14,550 nucleotides of DNA. Origin: Methanosarcinales archaeon. Lineage in GTDB: Archaea; Halobacteriota; Syntropharchaeia; Alkanophagales; Methanospirareceae. This document shows positions 10,578-14,550 of this stretch, piece by piece. The DNA lies in NCBI GenBank assembly GCA_025464585.1, contig JAODGL010000216.1:1-14550 (forward strand). The letters are read 5' to 3'. Every line of letters starts with the position of its first letter. Position 1 is the stretch's first letter. The notes below the pieces were generated by a model, which did not search any database, was not told the origin of the DNA, and saw only the letters and a program-made list of their open reading frames with translations. A program made the position numbers and the translations under genes.

Positions 10578-10613
10578 TTACCGCCTCTGTGTTCTCTGCG
10601 GGCTCTGCGGTAA
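10578..10613. repeat. inverted repeat with CTCTG/CTCTGCG copies after the slipin gene
   Basis: TTACCGC (10578-10584) and GCGGTAA (10607-10613) are perfect inverted arms. The 22-base interior repeats CTCTGTG, CTCTGCG and CTCTGCG. It starts eleven bases after the slipin stop. It resembles the short dispersed 'CTCTGCG' palindromic repeats found in many bacterial and archaeal genomes and could also form a 3' hairpin for the slipin mRNA. Confidence 0.5.
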
Positions 10614-10619
10614 ACCAGG

Positions 10620-10629
10620 TAATATATTT
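10620..10629 (+). promoter_or_regulatory. TATA box of moeA
   Basis: TAATATATTT is centred about 37 bases before the moeA ATG, so transcription should begin around 10650, giving a leader of about ten bases. No Shine-Dalgarno is present before the ATG, consistent with a near-leaderless message. Confidence 0.5.
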
Positions 10630-10634
10630 CTTTG

Positions 10635-10663
10635 ATAAAACTTTCTTTTTAAGAAAGTTTTAT
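10635..10663 (+). promoter_or_regulatory. perfect 13-base palindrome ending in the moeA start codon
   Basis: ATAAAACTTTCTT (10635-10647) and AAGAAAGTTTTAT (10651-10663) are exact reverse complements with TTT between them; the right arm contains the first two bases of the moeA ATG (10662-10664). Placed just downstream of the TATA box and across the expected start of transcription, it would suit an operator bound by a dimeric repressor. If transcription starts further upstream, it would instead be an RNA hairpin hiding the start codon. Confidence 0.55.
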
Positions 10664-11972
10664 GGGGAAGCAGTTCTTAGAAATAACCGAAAAAAAAGAA
10701 GTAGAAGAAGTAATAGCAGACCTCAGCTTGAAAATTGCAAAAAAGATTGCCGCCGAGCCCGAGAAAGTAAAAATAGGCGGAGCACTCGGTAGAATTGCTT
10801 CCGCCGATATTTTTTCCCCGCGCAATATTCCACCTTTTGACCGCTCTACGATGGACGGCTATGCCGTTATTGCCTCCGATACATTCTATGCAGATGAAAG
10901 TAACCCTTCTACGTTGATTATAAAAGGCTATATCCCGGCAGGTGAGTTCCCATCGCAGTCTCAACACATAGAAATGGGTTATTGCACAGGCATAGCTACC
11001 GGAGCGCCGGTTCCAAAAGGAGCGAATGCGGTTGTAAAGGTGGAAAATGCGCGTGAGGATGGGGATAGGGTGAAGATATATAAACCCGTGGCTCCTGCTG
11101 AAAATATCATGCCCGCAGGCTCAGACATAAAACAAGGAGAGAAGATAATAAGAAATGGAACCATCTTAACGCCGCGAGAAACCGGTGCTCTGGCTGCTTG
11201 TGGGATAAATGAGGTTCTTGTTCGCAAAAAGCCGTCAGTGGCGATTATATCCACGGGCAACGAATTAATACCACCTGGAACCCACCTCGAACCAGGTAAA
11301 ATATATGACGTTAATGCACAAACACTCAGTGATTCAGTTATAGTAATGGGCTGCGTTCCTTTATTCCTTGGAATAGCTCCGGATAGCCTGGAAGAGATAT
11401 CAGCGAAGCTTAAGGAATCGCTTATAACTGGTGCTGATGTTATAATAATCTCAGGGGGGACCTCTGCGGGTGTTGGCGATGTGCTGCCCACGGCAATAGA
11501 AGGGCTTGGCGAGATTATCGTACATGGTGTTGACATAAAGCCGGGGAAGCCATTCGTGCTCGGGATGGTACAGGGAAAGCCGGTATTTGGATTGCCCGGT
11601 AATCCAACTTCTGCATTGGTCACCTTTAACCTTTTCGTTTCTCCTTTGCTGCACACAATAGCGGGCATTCACTCGCACAATGATGAAGAAGATGGAAAAA
11701 GAATTAAAAAGACAAAGCGAATAAGAGCGAAGGCAGCAGTTAGAATCTTCTCCGAGCCCGGACGAAATGAATATGTGCTTGTAACCCTTACAAAAAAGAT
11801 AGAAGAAGAAAATGCATTCTTCCTTGCTTATCCTATCCTTACCGGGTCTGGTGCAATCTCCACCCTGTCAAAAGCAGATGGATATATATTCGTGGGGAGA
11901 GGGAAGGAAATAATAGAAGAAGGAGAAGAAGTGGAAGTTGAATTATTGAAATATTTATATAGTAAAAATTGA
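10662..11972 (+). CDS. moeA: molybdopterin molybdenumtransferase MoeA
   Basis: Inserts molybdate (or tungstate) into adenylylated molybdopterin, the last step of the Moco/Wco core pathway; in a methane-cycling archaeon the client would include formylmethanofuran dehydrogenase. At 436 residues it has the normal single-MoeA length, without the extra periplasmic-binding-like domain fused to some archaeal MoeA proteins. Seen: N-terminal domain with PPFDRSTMDGYA (57-68), ATGAPVPKGANAVVKVENA (112-130), then the MoCF-binding domain with ISTGNEL (196-202), SGGTSAGVGD (254-263), KPGKPFVLG (303-311 region) and GLPGNPTSA (310-318 region), and the C-terminal beta-barrel domain. ATG at 10662 gives an N-terminus that aligns with family length. 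The start codon lies in a perfect palindrome. The tRNA-Tyr promoter overlaps its 3' end. Confidence 0.95.
   Translation: MGKQFLEITEKKEVEEVIADLSLKIAKKIAAEPEKVKIGGALGRIASADIFSPRNIPPFDRSTMDGYAVIASDTFYADESNPSTLIIKGYIPAGEFPSQSQHIEMGYCTGIATGAPVPKGANAVVKVENAREDGDRVKIYKPVAPAENIMPAGSDIKQGEKIIRNGTILTPRETGALAACGINEVLVRKKPSVAIISTGNELIPPGTHLEPGKIYDVNAQTLSDSVIVMGCVPLFLGIAPDSLEEISAKLKESLITGADVIIISGGTSAGVGDVLPTAIEGLGEIIVHGVDIKPGKPFVLGMVQGKPVFGLPGNPTSALVTFNLFVSPLLHTIAGIHSHNDEEDGKRIKKTKRIRAKAAVRIFSEPGRNEYVLVTLTKKIEEENAFFLAYPILTGSGAISTLSKADGYIFVGRGKEIIEEGEEVEVELLKYLYSKN
11950..11962 (+). promoter_or_regulatory. TATA box of tRNA-Tyr inside the end of moeA
   Basis: AATATTTATATAG lies within the last codons of moeA, centred about 38 bases before the mature tRNA 5' end. 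This fits archaeal tRNA promoters, which leave a short 5' leader for RNase P. Confidence 0.45.
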
Positions 11973-11993
11973 TAATATGAACAAAAACAAAAT

Positions 11994-12113
11994 CCCGCCT
12001 TAACTCAGTTTGGAAGAGTGCGCGGCTGTAGTGTGAATTTCTGACCACCTCCCAAAGGTCGCATACCGCGCGCGGACACCGCGATGTCCCCGGTTCAAAT
12101 CCGGGAGGCGGGA
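11994..12113 (+). tRNA. tRNA-Tyr (anticodon GUA) with a 46-base intron
   Basis: Exons fold into a complete cloverleaf: acceptor CCCGCCT/AGGCGGG with the archaeal-type C1-G72 tyrosine identity pair and A73, D stem ACTC/GAGT, anticodon stem CGCGG (12021-12025)/CCGCG (12079-12083), loop C-U-GUA-G | A, five-base variable loop ATGTC, T arm CCCGG-TTCAAAT-CCGGG. The anticodon GUA is at 12028-12030. No CCA is encoded. The loop is interrupted after position 37 by an intron (12032-12077), the canonical archaeal site. Confidence 0.94.
12032..12077 (+). other. archaeal tRNA intron with bulge-helix-bulge motif
   Basis: Position 37/38 intron of 46 bases. C32-U33-G34-U35 can pair with GCGG (12072-12075), with U-G pairs, leaving three-base bulges AG|U (12030-12032) and AC|A (12076-12078) that hold the cuts, the standard target of the splicing endonuclease. 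Inside, GTG/CGC continues the helix, and GACC (12043-12046) with GGTC (12057-12060) closes a terminal hairpin. No C/D box RNA or ORF is visible in it. Confidence 0.85.
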
Positions 12114-12145
12114 TTACCTAATTAACGCAAAACAGAAGAGAGAAA

Positions 12146-13198
12146 ATGAGAGAATTGTTGAAAAAATTAGCCGAGGCACATGGTGTTCCCGGCTACGAAG
12201 ACGAAATAAGGGCAATCGTAGAAGCGGAGATAAAGCAATATGTGGATGAGATAAAGACCGACAAGTTGGGAAATCTGATAGCAACGAAGCAGGGCAAAAA
12301 ACCCTCGGTTATGATCGCTGCGCACCTTGATGAGATAGGACTTATGGTGAAGCACATAGAAGACGAGGGATTCGTAAGATTCTCAACCATAGGTGGCTGG
12401 TTTGACCAGACGCTGCTTAACCAAAGAGTGATTTTGCACTCCGATGGCGGCAGCACTGTGTTCGGCGTTATAGGCTCGAAACCACCGCATAAAATGAAGA
12501 AGGAAGAGCGCGAGAAGGTAGTAAAATCTGAAGATATGTTCATAGATGTGGGTGCGCGCAGCAAAGAAGAAGTGGAACAAGCCGGCATCTCTATCGGAAC
12601 TCCGGTCACCATAGATAGGCACTTTATAGACCTCAAGAACGGAAGAGTTACCTGTAAAGCTTTTGACAATCGTTCCGGCGTTGCCACGATGATAGAAGCA
12701 CTTAAAAGGGCAAATACTGAATTCGAAGTTTACGCCGTAGGTACGGTGCAAGAGGAAGTGGGGTTGAAAGGAGCACGAACTTCAGCATTCGAACTCAACC
12801 CCGATGTGGCGATTGCAATAGATACCGATATAGCGGGCGGGCATCCGGGGATAGAGAAGAAGGACACGACGGTAGAAATGGAGAAAGGTCCCGTAATTAC
12901 TGTCTCCGATGCCTCAGGTCGGGGCATAATAACGCCGCCCTCTGTATTGAGATGGCTTAAAGAGACCGCATCGCATCACAATATAGAGTATCAGCTCAGC
13001 GTATCGGAAGGCGGCACGACCGATGCTACTGCGATAATACTTACCCGGAGTGGCATACCGACAGGTGTAATCGGTGTCCCTACAAGATATATCCACTCGC
13101 CTGTGGAGTTGTTAAGCCTGAAAGACCTCGATAAATGCGCTGAACTCATTGCAAGAGCCTTAGAGCAGGTGGGTGATTACTTTAACCCTAAAAGATGA
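12146..13198 (+). CDS. M42 family metallo-aminopeptidase (glutamyl aminopeptidase / endoglucanase-like)
   Basis: Cytosolic di-metal exopeptidase of the TET/deblocking aminopeptidase family, trimming peptides left by the proteasome and other proteases; the family forms large dodecamers. At 350 residues it has normal length. The predicted ligands are all present: His60 and Asp62 in AAHLDEIG, bridging Asp174 in KAFDNRSG, catalytic Glu203 and ligand Glu204 in VQEEVGLKGA, Asp226 in IAIDTDIAGG and His317 in RYIHSPVE. The region between about 65 and 165 is the dimerisation/substrate-sorting insert typical of M42. Old names call such proteins endoglucanase M; peptidase is the supported role. The ribosome binding site is weak (GAAGAGAG). 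Its exact substrate preference (acidic, leucine or lysine) cannot be read here. Confidence 0.94.
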   Translation: MRELLKKLAEAHGVPGYEDEIRAIVEAEIKQYVDEIKTDKLGNLIATKQGKKPSVMIAAHLDEIGLMVKHIEDEGFVRFSTIGGWFDQTLLNQRVILHSDGGSTVFGVIGSKPPHKMKKEEREKVVKSEDMFIDVGARSKEEVEQAGISIGTPVTIDRHFIDLKNGRVTCKAFDNRSGVATMIEALKRANTEFEVYAVGTVQEEVGLKGARTSAFELNPDVAIAIDTDIAGGHPGIEKKDTTVEMEKGPVITVSDASGRGIITPPSVLRWLKETASHHNIEYQLSVSEGGTTDATAIILTRSGIPTGVIGVPTRYIHSPVELLSLKDLDKCAELIARALEQVGDYFNPKR

Positions 13199-13212
13199 GC
13201 AAAAAGAGGAAA

Positions 13213-13314
13213 AAATCCCAATGTCAAATACTACCAGAACCCAAGAAAATCCCAACCTCCAAATCCCAACGCCTATCGCCGTAATTTCAAAATCCCAATA
13301 TATACCAAATCCCA
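13213..13314 (+). repeat. five AAATCCCA repeats before the four-helix-bundle gene
   Basis: The octamer AAATCCCA starts at 13213, 13247, 13261, 13290 and 13307, separated by unequal A/C-rich spacers. An inverted copy (TGGGATTT) lies at 13519-13526, just past the gene. Spacing is too irregular for a CRISPR array. From memory, similar A-rich CCCAA repeats precede four-helix-bundle genes in other genomes, suggesting the repeats and gene travel together. Confidence 0.7.
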
Positions 13315-13514
13315 AAACCAGGGAAGAGAAGATATATGATATCCGGGAAAGGGTGTTCAGTTTTGCCCAAAGGGTTTTGGGAATAGCAGAAAAACTTCCT
13401 CAAAGTAGGGTTTGTGATGTGCTTCGGACACAGCTTGTAAAGTCGGGCACTTCTATCGGTGCTAATATGGAAGAAGCTGATGGAGCTGTTAAAAGAAGTT
13501 CAGGAGATTATTGA
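13221..13514 (+). CDS. four-helix-bundle protein (23S rRNA intervening-sequence type), C-terminally truncated
   Basis: Member of the small helical family first found encoded in 23S rRNA intervening sequences and related to the Avd accessory protein of diversity-generating retroelements; biochemical role unknown. The diagnostic segment is LRTQLVKSGTSIGANMEEADGA (first 20 residues from Leu71 when counted from ATG 13221), preceded by the helix EEKIYDIRERVFSFAQRVLG. Family members go on for roughly 40-50 more residues (two helices ending in a Tyr-Trp-Leu-rich stretch); here the frame stops at KRSSGDY right before an inverted TGGGATTT copy, so helices 3-4 are missing. The first 30 or so codons run through the AAATCCCA repeats, giving a low-complexity Asn/Pro/Gln leader. 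ATG 13221 has a GAGGA motif upstream; an upstream in-frame ATG at 13173 lies inside the peptidase gene and is less likely. Confidence 0.7.
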   Translation: MSNTTRTQENPNLQIPTPIAVISKSQYIPNPKTREEKIYDIRERVFSFAQRVLGIAEKLPQSRVCDVLRTQLVKSGTSIGANMEEADGAVKRSSGDY

Positions 13515-13534
13515 GGTTTGGGATTTTAGAACTA

Positions 13535-13542
13535 TGAGGTGA
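13535..13542 (+). promoter_or_regulatory. strong Shine-Dalgarno of the 112-residue orphan gene
   Basis: GAGGTGAT is an exact complement of the 16S tail ATCACCTC in this same window and lies eight bases before the ATG at 13550. It supports translation of an otherwise unrecognised ORF. Confidence 0.65.
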
Positions 13543-13548
13543 TAGAAC

Positions 13549-13887
13549 ATGGTAAGCGTTTTTATTGAGGCGGTGCCTGCGAACCTGCTTATTGCAAAAG
13601 CAGTTTGCGCCTATAACCGCGATAATCACGCAGATTACACACCATTCGGAATGCTGATAAGAATAAGAGGGGATAAAAAACTCGTTTTGAACCGGATGAT
13701 TATTGAAGAAGCAATAGGCAGGGAGTTAACCGAAAACGAATGGCAGAGTGCTACATGGAATTACATTGGCACCATAACCAAATCGGAGCAAAACGAGCTC
13801 ATATTCGAGAATTCCGCAGAATCAGAAATCATGGATGCATATTGGGATAAACGATTGAAGAGTTTCCACGAGATTGCACGAGATTAA
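13549..13887 (+). CDS. hypothetical protein, 112 residues
   Basis: I do not recognise the family. The protein starts MVSVFIEAVPANLLIAKAV, then has a short basic patch LIRIRGDKKLVLNRM, followed by an acidic C-terminal half with ELTENEWQS, WNYIGTITKSEQNELIF and a Trp/Lys ending. No signal peptide, membrane span or Cys motif is visible; it looks like a small soluble alpha/beta protein. A Shine-Dalgarno perfectly matching the local 16S tail supports expression. It sits between the repeat-flanked four-helix-bundle gene and a zone of transposase wreckage, so it could be cargo of a mobile segment. It is not in an obvious operon. Confidence 0.65.
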   Translation: MVSVFIEAVPANLLIAKAVCAYNRDNHADYTPFGMLIRIRGDKKLVLNRMIIEEAIGRELTENEWQSATWNYIGTITKSEQNELIFENSAESEIMDAYWDKRLKSFHEIARD

Positions 13888-13999
13888 CACAGGATAAAAT
13901 TCTTCGTTTTCTTCTCCGCTTTCTCTTTCTCCACCCTTATCTTCTTTTCCAACGTGACTCTTCTCAGAATGTGCAGAATGGGGGTTATTTTATATCCGT
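13888..13999. other. intergenic stretch, no supported gene
   Basis: A pyrimidine-rich stretch (TTCTTCG, TTTCTTCTCC, TTTCTCTTTCTCC) follows the orphan gene stop on the plus strand and could serve as a T-rich archaeal transcription end. Short open frames on the minus strand are Lys/Glu repeats without start or family match. Confidence 0.3.
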
Positions 14000-14304
14000 T
14001 TAAACATTTACTTCATCGTCTTGAAATTGCTTCCTCTTGAATTCGAGCTCCCCTTTACTTGCCTTTCTTATGCTTCTGACCTGATACTCAGTGATCGCCG
14101 GATCATAATCCCTCCACTTCGCTCTCTCCTTAATTAGTTCGCAGATTTCTTTATTGCGTAATCCAACTGCATACTCTTCTCTAATATCTTCAGCTTCCTC
14201 TCTGTTAGAGCTTTCCTCTCGAATTTATAGTTTTCTTTTCTGTATGAGTATCCACCTACCACCGTTCTATCCCTTCCAAGTTGCACCCGTAGTCTCAGCA
14301 GTTC
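14000..14304 (-). pseudogene. frameshifted fragment of an unidentified charged, helix-rich protein
   Basis: Two overlapping minus-strand frames read as one protein if joined near 14175-14190: first GRDRTVVGGYSYRKENYKFE and RKALTERKLKILE, then, one frame over, EYAVGLRNKEICELIKERAK, WRDYDPAITEYQVRSIRKAS and a tail ending DDEVNV at the stop 14000-14002. The stretch LTERKLKILE-EYAVGLRNKEICELI has the pattern of a helix-turn-helix unit. No start codon is convincing, and it runs directly on from the transposase fragment after an in-frame stop. An alternative is that only the second frame (about 75 codons, no ATG) is a real fragment. Confidence 0.4.
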
Positions 14305-14445
14305 TCACTGCGGTAGGAAATCCGCTCTCAGTAACTTTGCAAGGTTCTTACTGTCTATCTTGTCCGTCTTTATCTTTCCTTCTCCGATTATCCGCGTCTT
14401 GCTTGGGTGTGACAACACCATCTCTATACCTCGCCCGACCCAACA
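14305..14445 (-). pseudogene. fragment of an IS110-family transposase
   Basis: The minus-strand reading GRGIEMVLSHPSKTRIIGEG then KIKTDKIDSKNLAKLLRADF is the central part of the DEDD (RuvC-like) domain of IS110-type transposases as I know them, with the Lys-Thr-Asp-Lys-Ile-Asp core. A TGA stop follows at 14305-14307. The N-terminal part on the right side of 14445 is badly decayed and the C-terminal serine domain is absent, so the element is dead. No bridge-RNA region or element ends can be identified. Confidence 0.75.
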
Positions 14446-14550
14446 AAGCACTAATATGTGCTTTGGGGAAGTATATTTTTCATGGCATCAATGCTCAAAA
14501 CAGACTTGCTAAGGGTTTTTTTGAATTTGGATATTTGAATTTGTTTCCGT
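14446..14550. other. decayed DNA at the window edge with a GAATTTG repeat
   Basis: No gene can be supported. The right end contains GAATTTG twice (14522-14528 and 14536-14542), with GGATATTT between, an AT-rich low-complexity pattern similar in style to the AAATCCCA zone around 13213-13314 but in the opposite orientation. The region is cut by the window edge. Confidence 0.4.

Noticed and set aside
10979..11668. 229-codon minus-strand ORF
   Set aside because: Antisense shadow of moeA; composition and lack of motifs argue against coding.
13213..13314. AAATCCCA repeats as a CRISPR array
   Set aside because: Repeat unit is only eight bases, spacing is irregular (14 to 34 bases), and no cas gene is present.
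14305..14307. TGA in the IS110 fragment as a selenocysteine codon
   Set aside because: The flanking transposase is truncated and shows no reason for selenocysteine; a plain stop in a dead fragment is simpler.

Overview
The window comes from a methane-oxidising archaeon of the ANME-1 lineage (Ca. Methanophagales) or a close relative. Three things support this: the rRNA operon is archaeal in layout (16S, tRNA-Ala(UGC), 23S, tRNA-Cys, with bulge-helix-bulge-type processing stems); one tRNA gene carries an archaeal intron; and the 16S gene contains, at 6005-6022, an exact match to the ANME1-350 hybridisation probe as I remember it (AGTTTTCGCGCCTGATGC). Archaeal TATA boxes and the archaeal-type cobalamin nucleotidyltransferase CobY agree.

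Layout, left to right. At 1-401 (minus) is a hypothetical ORF cut by the window edge, with a promoter and ATG just upstream but in another frame. At 456-1451 (minus) is an MthK-like potassium channel. At 1525-6371 (minus) is the ribosomal RNA operon, transcribed 16S, tRNA-Ala, 23S, tRNA-Cys; no 5S gene follows the 23S. Upstream of it on the same strand (6578-9362) is a metabolic gene run, cobS, cobY, malic enzyme. The cobS-cobY gap is packed with hairpins, and the malic enzyme start abuts the cobY stop. At 9405-9686 is a broken TnpB (IS200/IS605 OrfB) remnant, flanked by small hairpins.

From 9772 the coding strand switches to plus: a slipin/stomatin membrane protein, moeA (molybdopterin molybdenumtransferase), an intron-containing tRNA-Tyr(GUA) and an M42 aminopeptidase. 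The right end (13200-14550) is accessory DNA. It holds a C-terminally shortened four-helix-bundle (23S intervening-sequence type) gene embedded in AAATCCCA repeats, an orphan 112-residue gene with a strong ribosome binding site, and a patch of minus-strand gene wreckage including a piece of an IS110-family transposase.

CobS and CobY serve corrinoid synthesis, needed for the methyltransferase steps of (reverse) methanogenesis. MoeA serves the molybdenum/tungsten pterin cofactor used by formylmethanofuran dehydrogenase. Malic enzyme links C4 acids to pyruvate. The most unusual local signals are the perfect palindrome between the moeA TATA box and its start codon with a look-alike before cobY, and the AAATCCCA-repeat element around the four-helix-bundle gene.
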